From Bosea sp. F3-2 (GTDB lineage Bacteria > Pseudomonadota > Alphaproteobacteria > Rhizobiales > Beijerinckiaceae): DNA of 64,000 bases. The stretch is from the NCBI RefSeq assembly GCF_008253865.1, contig NZ_CP042331.1:744001-808000 (forward strand), given 5' to 3'. Within the stretch, counting starts at the first letter, position 1; each line of letters opens with the position of its first letter. Made by a program: the position numbers and the translations under genes. Under the pieces are notes generated by a model. The model made no database searches. It was not told where the DNA came from and saw only the letters and a program-made list of their open reading frames with translations. Below are positions 41,255-49,310 of the stretch, piece after piece.

Positions 41255-42268
41255 TCACTCCGCCGGCACGAGCGACGCGGAGGCGGCCGCAGCCGCCGAT
41301 GCCGACGAGGAGGATGCCGAGCGCGGAGCCGGTGCAATTGCACGCTGGCGCCGTTCGAGATCGCGCGAGAGATGGCGCAGGATCTCGCCGGAGGCGTCCG
41401 ACAGGGTCGCGCGATAGCCGGTGATCGCACGGGCGAAGACGTTGTAGATGATGACGGCGGGGATCGCGGCAACGAGGCCGATCGCAGTCGCCAGCAGCGC
41501 CTCGGCAATGCCCGGCGCCACCACTGCGAGATTGGTCGTCTTCGCCTGGCTGATGCCGATGAACGAATTCATGATGCCCCAGACTGTGCCGAACAGGCCG
41601 ACGAAGGGGGCGGTCGAGCCGATGGTGGCGAGCAGGCCGGTGCCGCGCGCCATGGCGCGGCCGGCGCGAACCTCGATCCGGGAGAGTGCGATGGCGACGC
41701 GCTCCTTGATGCCGTCCTCGCCGAGATCGGCCGAGCGGCGCGTCTCGGAGAGCGCGGCCGTGAGCAGCTCACCGACGGCGCCGCGCAGCTTGCCGCTCTT
41801 GGAAGCGGCGGCGCCGGCCGCTGCGCTGAGGCTTTCCGCCGCCTCGATGCGGCGCAGCGCGCGGCCGGCCGCGGCCTTTGCCGCGGCCAGTTCCATCGCC
41901 TTGGCGAGCCAGATCGTCCAGGTCACCAGCGAGGCGAAGGCGAGGCCGAGCATCACGGCCTTCACCACGATGTCGGCGGCCATGAACATGCCCCAGGGCG
42001 ACAGGTCATGCGGCAGCACCGCCGTCGCGGCCGGCGCGGCAGTGGGAGCCGGCGGAGCCTCCGACGTCAGCGGCGGATGCGCGGTGCTTGGCGGGTTGAT
42101 GCCGAGCTGAGACGGAACCGAAGGCAGCGGAGTGGTCGGAGCGGCCGGCTGGGCTTGAGCGGCGGGAGGCGGGGCGGCAGCAGGAGCTTGGCCCTGGGCC
42201 TGGACGGCAAGCCCGGACAGAGCCGAGAGACCCGCCGCGACGAGAGCCAGACGAAACGCGCGCATCAT
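41255..42268 (-). CDS. exbB: ExbB proton-channel subunit of the TonB system, long form
   Basis: The 337-residue product is the long form of ExbB. A signal peptide (about 1-27, cleavage near VQA-QG) is followed by an Ala/Pro-rich periplasmic region of about 80 residues. The MotA/TolQ/ExbB core has three membrane helices, with WGMFMAADIVVKAVMLGLAF (about 95-114) and the conserved LLATIGSTAPFVGLFGTVWG (about 214-233) followed by GIAEALLATAIGLVAAIPAV. ATG 42268 is the first of two adjacent ATGs. First gene of the operon; iron control would be expected but I see no clear Fur, Irr or RirA box upstream. Confidence 0.94.
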   Translation of the reverse strand: MMRAFRLALVAAGLSALSGLAVQAQGQAPAAAPPPAAQAQPAAPTTPLPSVPSQLGINPPSTAHPPLTSEAPPAPTAAPAATAVLPHDLSPWGMFMAADIVVKAVMLGLAFASLVTWTIWLAKAMELAAAKAAAGRALRRIEAAESLSAAAGAAASKSGKLRGAVGELLTAALSETRRSADLGEDGIKERVAIALSRIEVRAGRAMARGTGLLATIGSTAPFVGLFGTVWGIMNSFIGISQAKTTNLAVVAPGIAEALLATAIGLVAAIPAVIIYNVFARAITGYRATLSDASGEILRHLSRDLERRQRAIAPAPRSASSSSASAAAAASASLVPAE

Positions 42269-42603
42269 CACCAATCCAGTCTTCGCTGGAGGCAAGCTCG
42301 CCTGGCTGTCGCCGGCGCGGAACCCCTCGGTTTTCACCCTCCCCGGAGGCCGCCGCCTCCGCGCGAAAAGCACATCCCGAATTTCAGAGGCTCCGTTGCT
42401 TCCTCATTGGAATCATTACAAAAAAAGCTTGCAGAACCGATGCTGCATATGCGATACGCCTGTTCGAATCGGCCGGGCATGTCAAGGCAGACTCGCCCTG
42501 ATTCATGCGGTCGCGCACTCGCGTTTTTCGGCGCCGCCGATGATCGCGCCGCTCTCACATATCCGTTATTCGATGCATGCAGGGCCGGGCGCCGGCTCGC
42601 CCT
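42269..42603. other. Intergenic region upstream of exbB without an assignable element
   Basis: The 335 bp hold an A-rich stretch (CATTACAAAAAAAGCTT near 42412) and no open frame resembling a protein, no long palindrome and no terminator I can support. It must contain the exbB promoter. Confidence 0.5.
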
Positions 42604-42954
42604 TTAGGAATCCGTCGGCCGGTCGATCTCGGCCTGAAGCGCGGCAAGGTGTTCGCTCGCCGCTGCGGTGGCCGCCTGCTCGACTTCGCGGAAGCGCATG
42701 ATCAAGGCTTGGCCGAGATCGGTCACCCGGGCTCCACCGCCATTGCGGCCGCCGGTCTGACGCTCGACCACCGGCTTGCCGAACAGCGTGTTCAGCTCCT
42801 CGACCAGCTCCCAGGCCCGCCGATAGGACATCTCCATCGCCCGGCCCGCAGCCGAGATCGAGCCTCGCGCGGCGATCTGCTCGAGCAATTCGATCTTGCC
42901 GGGGCCGATCCGCCCCTCGGGATCGAGCTGGATGCGCAGGCTGAGCGAGGGCAC
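42604..42954 (-). CDS. ModE-like winged-helix regulator without molybdate-binding domain
   Basis: This 116-residue protein corresponds to the N-terminal DNA-binding domain of ModE. IGPGKIELLEQIAARGSISA and AGRAMEMSYRRAWELVEELN (about 36-55) are the ModE-type helix-turn-helix. FGKPVVERQTGGRNGGGARV and TDLGQALIMRFREVE follow. The C-terminal MOP/TOBE domains that sense molybdate in full ModE are absent and no fragment of them follows. The start is GTG. Such one-domain forms are known, but how they sense molybdate is unclear. A matching operator sits at 25928 before modABC. It overlaps no neighbour but is 9 nt from the GAF gene on the same strand. Confidence 0.88.
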   Translation of the reverse strand: MPSLSLRIQLDPEGRIGPGKIELLEQIAARGSISAAGRAMEMSYRRAWELVEELNTLFGKPVVERQTGGRNGGGARVTDLGQALIMRFREVEQAATAAASEHLAALQAEIDRPTDS

Positions 42955-42963
42955 CGTGGCCGC

Positions 42964-43476
42964 TCAGGAGGCTTTGGCGAGACCGGCGCTCTCCCCGCAG
43001 GCGGAGAGATAAATCGCCGCGATGCGCTCGATCCCGGCCTGATCGGCGGCGTCGAAACGCGCGACCGTGGGGCTGTCGAGGTCGATGACGCCGATGGCGC
43101 CGTCACGGCCGATCAGCGGGACGACAAGCTCCGAGCGGGAAGCCGAGTCGCAGGCGATATGGCCGGGAAAGGCATGGACGTCCTCGACCAGAACCGAGGC
43201 GCGACGCGCCATGGCGGTTCCGCAGACGCCCTTTCCGACCGGAATACGCACGCAGGCCGGCTTGCCCTGGAAGGGGCCGAGCACGAGCTCGCCCTCGCGC
43301 ATCAGGTAGAATCCGGCCCAGTTGAGCTCCGGCATCATCTGGTAGAGCAGTGCCGAGGTATTGGCGGCATTGGCGATCGGGTCGCTCTCCCCGGTGAGCA
43401 GCGCTTCGAGCTGCGCCGCCAGCTCGCGATAGAATGCGGCCTTGTCGGTCGTGTCGATGCGATGGGCCTCGAACAT
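42964..43476 (-). CDS. GAF-type free methionine-(R)-sulfoxide reductase
   Basis: This enzyme reduces free Met-R-sulfoxide to methionine with thioredoxin. The 170-residue single GAF domain has the three diagnostic cysteines, C75 (KPACVRIPVG), C85 (GKGVCGTA) and C109 (HIACDSASRSELVVP). Their 10- and 24-residue spacing matches E. coli YebR (MsrC). NWAGFYLMREGELVLGPFQG is the conserved core. It lies upstream of the ModE-like gene on the same strand, probably co-transcribed. Confidence 0.93.
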   Translation of the reverse strand: MFEAHRIDTTDKAAFYRELAAQLEALLTGESDPIANAANTSALLYQMMPELNWAGFYLMREGELVLGPFQGKPACVRIPVGKGVCGTAMARRASVLVEDVHAFPGHIACDSASRSELVVPLIGRDGAIGVIDLDSPTVARFDAADQAGIERIAAIYLSACGESAGLAKAS

Positions 43477-43611
43477 GGTTCTGCGTCTCGCTGAGGGCTT
43501 TGAAATCCAAGGGCTGTCCTACCACCATCGAGAGGCCGGCGCCAAAGCCCTTTCCGAACGCAGGCGGGTCATGGCAATCCTCCCCCGCGCCATCTGGAAG
43601 GGAATCGACCT

Positions 43612-44043
43612 TTGAGCGGGACGACCCGGCGGCTGCGCATTGCGGCCGCCCTGCTGACCGACGAACGCCAGCGCCTGCTTCTCGTCAGGAAGCACGCAAC
43701 CACGGCCTTCATGCAGCCGGGTGGCAAGATCGAGCCCGGCGAGCAGCCGCTCGACGCGCTGCTCCGCGAGCTGCGGGAAGAGCTCGGCTTCGCCATCCCG
43801 CGTGATGAGCCGCACTATCAGGGCCGTTTCGCTGCGCCGGCCGCCAACGAGCCCGGCTTCACGGTCGAGGCGGAGATCTTCGCGCTCGCCCTGCCCGCAA
43901 CGCCGCGTCCGGCTGCCGAGATCGCGGAGATCGCCTGGCTGGAGCCCGACCAGCCGCCGGCCGTCGCACTCGCCCCGCTGACGCGAGACCATATCCTGCC
44001 GCTCTGGCGCTCCCTCCTTTCGGAGACTTTGCGTGATGAATGA
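43612..44043 (+). CDS. Nudix hydrolase
   Basis: This 143-residue Nudix protein hydrolyses a nucleoside diphosphate linked to some group X. The Nudix box runs from GGKIEPGEQPLDALLR to ELREELGF (about 37-60), with all metal-binding glutamates of REELxEE present as RELREEL. Substrate unknown. The start appears to be TTG at 43612 (MSGTTRRLRIAAALL) with AAGGGA upstream; no in-frame ATG fits. It overlaps the start of the methyltransferase gene and is likely co-expressed with it. Confidence 0.9.
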   Translation: MSGTTRRLRIAAALLTDERQRLLLVRKHATTAFMQPGGKIEPGEQPLDALLRELREELGFAIPRDEPHYQGRFAAPAANEPGFTVEAEIFALALPATPRPAAEIAEIAWLEPDQPPAVALAPLTRDHILPLWRSLLSETLRDE

Positions 44044-44833
44044 GCCGAACCCCGTGGCCGGCCCGCGCCGCGCCGATGGCAGCGCCGGCGACGCCGATTA
44101 CGGCCGGATCGGCCAGGGCTATGCCTCCTATCGCCAGCCCGAGCCTGCCATCGCCGCCCTGATCGAGGGCGCGCTCGGCCGGGCCGATCGCATCCTCAAT
44201 GTCGGGGCCGGCGCCGGCTCCTATGAGCCGCGCAACCGCGACGTCACGGCGGTCGAGCCTTCCGCCTCGATGCGGGCGCAGCGGCCGGCCGAGATTGCCG
44301 TGGCGATCGATGCGACGGCGGAGAAACTGCCCTTTCCCGACCAGTCCTTCGACGCGAGCATGGCGACCTTCACCGTGCATCAATGGCAGGATCTCGATGC
44401 CGGCCTGCGCGAGATGCGCCGCGTGACACGCGGACCGGTCGTGATCCTCTCCTGCGACCCGGAGCTGGTCGAGGCCTTCTGGCTCAACCACTACGCTCCC
44501 AAGGTTCTGGCGACGGAGGCGCGGCGCTATCCGTCGCTCGGGCATATCGGCAAGGTGCTGGGCGGCGATGTCGAGATCGTCGCGGTGCCGATTCCCCTCG
44601 CCTGCCGCGACGGCTTCAACGAGGCCTATTACGGCCGGCCGGAGCTTTTTATGGAGCCGGGTGCGCGCTCAGCCTGCTCCGCCTGGAGCTTTGTGAGTGA
44701 AGCCGAGAGTGCCGGCTCGATCGCCCATCTGCTGGACGACCTCGAATCCGGAGCCTGGGACTCCCGCCATGGCTTCCTGCGCAGCCAGCCGAGCTTCGAA
44801 GGCTCGCTGCGCCTCGTCGTCGCGCGGCCCTGA
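44036..44833 (+). CDS. Class I SAM-dependent methyltransferase
   Basis: This 265-residue methyltransferase of the type-11 group has RILNVGAGAGSYEPRNRDVT (motif I, about 51-70), VEPSASMRAQRP, DATAEKLPFPDQSFDASMAT (motif II, about 91-110) and VHQWQDLDAGLREMRRVT. Substrate unknown. ATG 44036 is used; a GTG 3 nt earlier (44033) is equally possible. The last 165 nt are overlapped on the other strand by the C-terminal extension of the flavoprotein gene ending at 44669. Confidence 0.9.
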   Translation: MNEPNPVAGPRRADGSAGDADYGRIGQGYASYRQPEPAIAALIEGALGRADRILNVGAGAGSYEPRNRDVTAVEPSASMRAQRPAEIAVAIDATAEKLPFPDQSFDASMATFTVHQWQDLDAGLREMRRVTRGPVVILSCDPELVEAFWLNHYAPKVLATEARRYPSLGHIGKVLGGDVEIVAVPIPLACRDGFNEAYYGRPELFMEPGARSACSAWSFVSEAESAGSIAHLLDDLESGAWDSRHGFLRSQPSFEGSLRLVVARP

Positions 44834-45409
44834 TTCAGGCGGCTTTCTGTCGGACGCGGGTGTTTCCGCGATCCAATGCTCCAGAGCGGCGGCGTAGTCC
44901 GCGGCGGCATCGTCGAGCGCGGGCTGCGGGAGCTTGTCCGCCTGGTAGAGGATGAAGGGCTCGCTCCAAGGCAGGCCGCAGCGATGGGCCGTGGCGCGCA
45001 GCGGGGCGAGCAGCTCGATCATCGGGAACATGTTCCGGCCGCCCGGCCGGTAGGCCTCGGGCACGTTGCCGGCGGTCGCGGCCAGCATCAGGGACGTTCC
45101 TTCCAGCAGCCGCCCTTCCATCTCGTAGGCGAGATAGAACATCCGGGTCAGCACGGCGTCCTGCCAGGCCTTCAGCAGTGCCGGCGTCGAATACCACTGG
45201 ATCGGGAACTGCAGCACGATCCGGTCGGCCGTGAGCAGACGGGCCGCCTCGCGCTCGCCGTCCCGGAAGATGTCGATCCCCGTGGGATAGGCCGCCTGCA
45301 TGTCGACGATCTCGACGCCGGGCAGCCTGCCGGCCGCCGCAGCCAGGGTAGCATTGGCCTTGGACTGGGAGAGGTCGCGGTGGAAGAGGAGGATGAGCGT
45401 CTTGGTCAT
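44669..45409 (-). CDS. NAD(P)H-dependent quinone-reductase-like flavoprotein with C-terminal extension
   Basis: This is a flavodoxin-fold oxidoreductase of the KefF/MdaB/NQO1 group, normally about 190 residues. Marks are TLILLFHRDLSQSKANATL at the start, IDIFRDGEREAARLL, ADRIVLQFPIQWYSTPALLK (about 61-80), WQDAVLTRMF and LAATAGNVPEAYRPGG. The family part ends near residue 193 (LEHWIAETPASDRKP). The frame continues 53 more residues opposite the end of the methyltransferase gene, so the extension is either a lost stop codon or an artefact of GC-rich antisense. AGGAGA lies 6 nt before the ATG. It is divergent from a LysR gene 86 bp away, its likely regulator. Confidence 0.88.
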   Translation of the reverse strand: MTKTLILLFHRDLSQSKANATLAAAAGRLPGVEIVDMQAAYPTGIDIFRDGEREAARLLTADRIVLQFPIQWYSTPALLKAWQDAVLTRMFYLAYEMEGRLLEGTSLMLAATAGNVPEAYRPGGRNMFPMIELLAPLRATAHRCGLPWSEPFILYQADKLPQPALDDAAADYAAALEHWIAETPASDRKPPESGPRDDEAQRAFEARLAAQEAMAGVPGSGFEVVQQMGDRAGTLGFTHKAPGGAG

Positions 45410-45495
45410 GGTCGTCTCCTGCGGTGGTGAGACAACCCTGCGACCAAGCAAGAAATCCCTCCAATCGATTATCAATCTATCGTATTATCTGATCC

Positions 45496-46383
45496 ATGAA
45501 TTTGAGATCGCTCGACCTCAATCTCCTGGTGGTTCTCGATGCGCTTCTGGACGAGGCGCATGTCAGCCGCGCGGCCGATCGGCTCGGGCTGTCGCAGCCG
45601 GCGACATCCGCGGCGCTGCAGCGCTGCCGTCATCTGTTTCGGGACGAGCTTCTCGAACGCGGCCGGGGAACGATGTTCCTGACGCCAAAGGCGGAAGCTC
45701 TGCGCGCTCCGCTGAAATCGCTGCTGGCTGGCGTGACCGAACTCGTCGATCCGCCGCAGGTACCACTCGCGGAGATCCGCCAGACCCTGCGCATCACCAC
45801 GGCCGACTATCCGGCTGTGTTCCTGATCGGCCCGCTGCAGGAAGAGCTGCAGCGTTCGGCGCCGGGGATCGATATCGTGATCCAGCCATGGCACGGCGCC
45901 GACACCGCCCGCGCAGCCCTGGTCGACGGCACCAGCGATCTCGCCATCTCGGTGTTTCCCCCGGCTGAGGACGACCTCCACCGCGAGGAGCTTCTGGTCG
46001 AGCATTATGCGGTCGCGATGCGCCACGGCCACCCGGCGGAAAGGGCCTTCGATCTGGCCGCCTGGCTGGCCTATCCGCATATCCTCGTCTCCGGCCGCGG
46101 CGATACGCGCACCCCCATCGACGCGGAACTCGTCAGCCGCGGCCTGACGCGGCGCGTCGGCTTCGTCGTGCCGAACTTCCAGATGGTCCAGACGCTGCTG
46201 CACGGCTCGGACATGATCGCGCTGCTGCCTTCGCGCGTGCTGTCGTCCTTCGAGGGGCTGGTTTCGTTTCCGCCGCCGCTTCCGGTGCCGGGCTTCGCGC
46301 TGCATCTCGCCTGGCACCGGAGACGCATGAAGGACGTCGCCCTGCAGCATGTCGCGGCGATTCTGGCCAGAATGTTCCGGTAG
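45496..46383 (+). CDS. LysR-family transcriptional regulator
   Basis: This 295-residue LysR regulator has the N-terminal winged helix (MNLRSLDLNLLVVLDALLDE, then HVSRAADRLGLSQPATSAAL). The substrate-binding domain from about 90 includes LRITTADYPAVFLIGPLQEE and LVDGTSDLAISVFPP. It resembles the NodD/LinR-like group. It is divergent from the flavoprotein gene, and the 86-bp gap contains the AT-rich ATCGATTATCAATC (45464-45477), a plausible LysR binding region. The usual arrangement would be activation of the flavoprotein gene by an electrophile or quinone. Confidence 0.93.
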   Translation: MNLRSLDLNLLVVLDALLDEAHVSRAADRLGLSQPATSAALQRCRHLFRDELLERGRGTMFLTPKAEALRAPLKSLLAGVTELVDPPQVPLAEIRQTLRITTADYPAVFLIGPLQEELQRSAPGIDIVIQPWHGADTARAALVDGTSDLAISVFPPAEDDLHREELLVEHYAVAMRHGHPAERAFDLAAWLAYPHILVSGRGDTRTPIDAELVSRGLTRRVGFVVPNFQMVQTLLHGSDMIALLPSRVLSSFEGLVSFPPPLPVPGFALHLAWHRRRMKDVALQHVAAILARMFR

Positions 46384-46445
46384 CGGCACGGTTTGAAAGA
46401 CACCTTGCGAGGTGTCGAAAACATTGGCCGCACTCTTCGGACGTT

Positions 46446-46713
46446 CTAGAGGCTGTTAGGGACCATGGGAGCGATTTGACGCTGGCAATTTTGCGCGAAT
46501 GCCAGGAGTTCGAGGACGCAAACCTTCCGGTTTGCTACGAAGAACGACGCAGCAGTCGCGCAAAAGCGCCGCGCCCTGCGGGTGAGGTGAAAACCGCAGA
46601 GCTGCAGCGTCGCACCGCTTGCCGATACGGAGGTATCGGCGGCACGATGCTCCTCCCGTCTCTGCGGTTTTGACCTCATCAAATCGTTCCCATGGTCCCT
46701 AACAGCCTCTAGG
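46446..46713. repeat. Long palindromic element, family E, copy 2
   Basis: The 268-bp element is bounded by CTAGAGGCTG and CAGCCTCTAG. Its outer arms (TGTTAGGGACCATGGGAGCG and the complement) differ from those of copy 1 at 18487 yet match each other. The interior is shared with copy 1 in reverse orientation (GGCAATTTTGCGCGAATGCC, GAGGACGCAAACC, GCTGCAGCGTCGCACCGCTT). It fills the 364-bp gap after the LysR gene. Confidence 0.88.
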
Positions 46714-46747
46714 CTGCCATTTCCGAAGCCAATCTGGAGCGTATCCT

Positions 46748-47053
46748 ATGGAGCGACGTTCGTTCGTGTTCGGATTGCTTGCCCTTGCAACGGGGTCGGC
46801 TTTCGCCTTGCCGGCGCAGGAGGCCGAAGCGGCGCCGAGGCAGCCGACGCTATCGCCGGATCAGGAACTGAGGTTGCCGGACGGCACGCCGATCGACTGG
46901 TCCCAGAATCGCTGGGGGCCCCCGGGCCACCGCCCGCCGCCGCATCATAATCGGCGCTGGCATCGCCCTCCTCGCCACCGGCGGCGGGTTTGCCGGACGC
47001 ATTGGGATCGGTGGGGAAGGCCTATTCGCCGGTGCCACTGGGTCTGGGTTTAG
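46748..47053 (+). CDS. Small secreted His/Arg/Trp-rich protein, hypothetical
   Basis: The 101-residue product has a signal peptide (MERRSFVFGLLALATGSAFA, cleavage near EAEA-AP). The mature region contains LSPDQELRLPDGTPIDWSQN and then a tail extremely rich in His, Arg, Pro and Trp, ending RCHWVWV. Similar short proteins occur widely in Hyphomicrobiales and have no known role; the tail could bind metal. GGAG lies upstream of the ATG. Confidence 0.75.
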   Translation: MERRSFVFGLLALATGSAFALPAQEAEAAPRQPTLSPDQELRLPDGTPIDWSQNRWGPPGHRPPPHHNRRWHRPPRHRRRVCRTHWDRWGRPIRRCHWVWV

Positions 47054-47063
47054 GGCTGCTTAA

Positions 47064-47142
47064 GCGGGCGGGCACGGCAAATGTCCGCCCGCTCTATCAA
47101 TGGCTTAGAGCCGGACCCGATCAGGTTGATGCAACCTGATCG
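47064..47142 (+). terminator. Two hairpins after the small secreted protein gene
   Basis: GCGGGCGGGCA-CGGCAAA-TGTCCGCCCGC followed by TCTAT (47064-47096) is a likely terminator with a weak T run. CCCGATCAGGTTG-ATG-CAACCTGATCGGG (about 47113-47141) follows immediately without a T run. Confidence 0.6.
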
Positions 47143-47178
47143 GGGCCGGCTGCAGCGATCGCGACCTTGGGGGGAAAC

Positions 47179-47469
47179 ATGCAGACGCTCGATCATGTGA
47201 TTGTCTGGATCATCATCGGAGTGATCGGTGGCAGCCTGGCAGGCCTCGCGATCAGATGGGACAGGCGCGGCTTCGGCCTCCTGCGCAATCTCGCTGTGGG
47301 TCTGGCGGGCGCCATCGTCGGCGGCCTGCTCTTCCGATCGCTCCAGATTCTGCCGGGCCTCGACAACATCGCGATTTCGCTCAGGGATGTGGTCGCAGCC
47401 TTCGTCGGATCGCTGATCGTGCTCGGCGGTCTCTGGGCCTGGAAGCGTTTCGAACGGCCTTCGGCCTGA
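47179..47469 (+). CDS. GlsB/YeaQ-like small membrane protein
   Basis: This 96-residue protein has three hydrophobic segments (VIVWIIIGVIGGSLAGLAI, LLRNLAVGLAGAIVGGLLF, VVAAFVGSLIVLGGLWAW) separated by short polar loops. The pattern is that of transglycosylase-associated (GlsB/YeaQ/YmgE) proteins, which are stress-linked membrane proteins of unknown activity despite the name. ATG 47179 has GGGGGGAA upstream. Confidence 0.75.
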   Translation: MQTLDHVIVWIIIGVIGGSLAGLAIRWDRRGFGLLRNLAVGLAGAIVGGLLFRSLQILPGLDNIAISLRDVVAAFVGSLIVLGGLWAWKRFERPSA

Positions 47470-47489
47470 GGCCGGAGCGCCGCGACCCT

Positions 47490-49286
47490 TCAGAACCGCC
47501 AGATCAGCGGCACGTAGAAGACGGCGATCACGAAGAACCAGAGCATCAGCGGTGTGCCGAGTTTCCAGTAGCTGTTGAAGCTGTAGCCGCCCGGCCCCAT
47601 GACCATCATGTTGGTCGCGGTCGCGATCGGCGTCAGGAACGCGGCCGAGCCGGCGACGCACAGGCTCATCAGCACCGGACGCGGCGAGACGCCCATGCCG
47701 GCTGCTGCCGCCATCGCGATCGGAATGACCAGCATCGTCGTCGCGGTGTTGCTCATGACCTGGCCGAGGCTCGCGGTCAGCACGAAGAGGCCGGCGAGGA
47801 AGACGATCGGCCCTGCCCCACCGGTCAGAGACACGAGATGGTCGGCCACGACCTTGGCTGCGCCCGATTGCACCATCGCAGTGGAGAGCGGCATCATCGC
47901 CGCGATCAGGATCACCGTCGTCCAGTTGATCGCGCGATAGGCCTGCTCGACGCTCATGATGCCGGCGGCGATCAGCGCTCCGGCGCCCAGCAGTCCGGCG
48001 ACGGCCGGCGGCAGGATGCCTGTCGCGAGCGCCGTGACGAGGCCGGCCAGCACCGCCAGCGCCACGCCTGCGCCTGCGCCCATCGGCACGGCCTGGCGCC
48101 TGACGAGGTCGGGCGAGTTGACGACGAGCACGTCGGGATCGTCGAGGCGCAGATCGAGCGCTTCCCAGCTGCCTTCCAGCAGCAGCGTGTCGCCTGCGAC
48201 GAGGGCGTCGCCTGGCTCGAGGTCGACCCCGGCCCGCTGGACGGCCAGCACCACGAGATCGCCGCTGTCGGTCACCATGCCGGCGAACAGCGCACGGCCG
48301 ATCAGCGCCGAGCGCGGCGGAATCACCACCTCGGCAAGGCCGGAACGGCGGCTGAACAGCCCCGATTGGTCGCCCGCCTCGCGCAAGGCGAGGTGCTTGT
48401 CCGCGGCCAGCTTCGCGACGGCCTCGGCATCGCCGCGCACGAGGAGATAATCCCCCTCGGAGACGGCCGGCGCCCGCAACGGCATGCCGGAGGCTCCCGC
48501 CTGCACGGCCATCAGGCTGAGCCGTCCGTCCAAATCGACATCGATCCCAGCCGGGTTGACACCGACATAGGAGGATGTCGAACGCACACGCAGCCTGAAA
48601 ATCCCGTCGCTTAATCCGTAGTGCTCAACGAGAGTCTGAGCATGCTGGCTGAAATCGGCCGGCAGCCGCGCGCTGCTCTTCTGCGGCAGCAGGCGCTTGC
48701 CCAGCAGCAGGATGATCGCGATCGTGCCGGCCAAAAGCGGCAGGCCGACGAGCGCGAACTCGGCAAAGGCGAAGCCCGGCAGGCCGGCATCCTCCAGCGC
48801 CTCGGACACCAGGATGTTCTTGGGTGCTCCGGTCAGCAGCAGGTTGGAGCCGGCATGGGAGGCGAAGGCGAGCGGCATCAGGAGCTGGGCCGGCGACTGG
48901 CGCAGCCGCACCGCGGCCATGACCGCCACCGGCATGAGGGCCGCGACCGAGCCGCTGCCGCTGATGAACGCGCTGAGACAGCCGGCCGCCATCATGAGGA
49001 TGATCAGCAGGCGCATCTGTCCGGAGCCGGCCTTCGCGATCAGATATTGCCCCGCCCAGGCGGTGACGCCGGTCTTCTCCAGTGCCGCGCTGACGATGAA
49101 GAGGCTGGCGACGAAGAGAGCGGCGCGATCGCCGAAGCCGGCGAAAGCCTGCTCGAGCGTGACCGCGCCCGTCGCCCAGAGCGCCAGCGCCGCCCCGATC
49201 GCGACCACGACGACCGGAAGCCTGTTCCAGGTGAACAGCGCGATCGCAGCCACGGTGACGACGGCGGTGCTTTCGATCGGTGTCAC
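47490..49286 (-). CDS. SLC13-family permease with two central TrkA-C-like domains
   Basis: This 598-residue transporter of the DASS/SLC13 or ArsB-like superfamily probably couples ions to uptake of an anion such as sulfate or a dicarboxylate. Membrane helices fill residues 1-200 and 400-598, with GFGDRAALFVASLFIVSAAL and the SGSGSVAALMPVAV segment. The soluble middle (about 205-380) contains two RCK_C/TrkA-C-like domains (VGVNPAGIDVDLDGRLSLMA, LIGRALFAGMVTDSGDLVVL). Substrate undetermined. The GTG start has AGGAGACC upstream. It begins 24 bp after the intended stop of the frameshifted mrpE gene. Confidence 0.9.
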   Translation of the reverse strand: MTPIESTAVVTVAAIALFTWNRLPVVVVAIGAALALWATGAVTLEQAFAGFGDRAALFVASLFIVSAALEKTGVTAWAGQYLIAKAGSGQMRLLIILMMAAGCLSAFISGSGSVAALMPVAVMAAVRLRQSPAQLLMPLAFASHAGSNLLLTGAPKNILVSEALEDAGLPGFAFAEFALVGLPLLAGTIAIILLLGKRLLPQKSSARLPADFSQHAQTLVEHYGLSDGIFRLRVRSTSSYVGVNPAGIDVDLDGRLSLMAVQAGASGMPLRAPAVSEGDYLLVRGDAEAVAKLAADKHLALREAGDQSGLFSRRSGLAEVVIPPRSALIGRALFAGMVTDSGDLVVLAVQRAGVDLEPGDALVAGDTLLLEGSWEALDLRLDDPDVLVVNSPDLVRRQAVPMGAGAGVALAVLAGLVTALATGILPPAVAGLLGAGALIAAGIMSVEQAYRAINWTTVILIAAMMPLSTAMVQSGAAKVVADHLVSLTGGAGPIVFLAGLFVLTASLGQVMSNTATTMLVIPIAMAAAAGMGVSPRPVLMSLCVAGSAAFLTPIATATNMMVMGPGGYSFNSYWKLGTPLMLWFFVIAVFYVPLIWRF

Positions 49287-49310
49287 GCAGCGGTCTCCTG
49301 CAGGCCGTCG

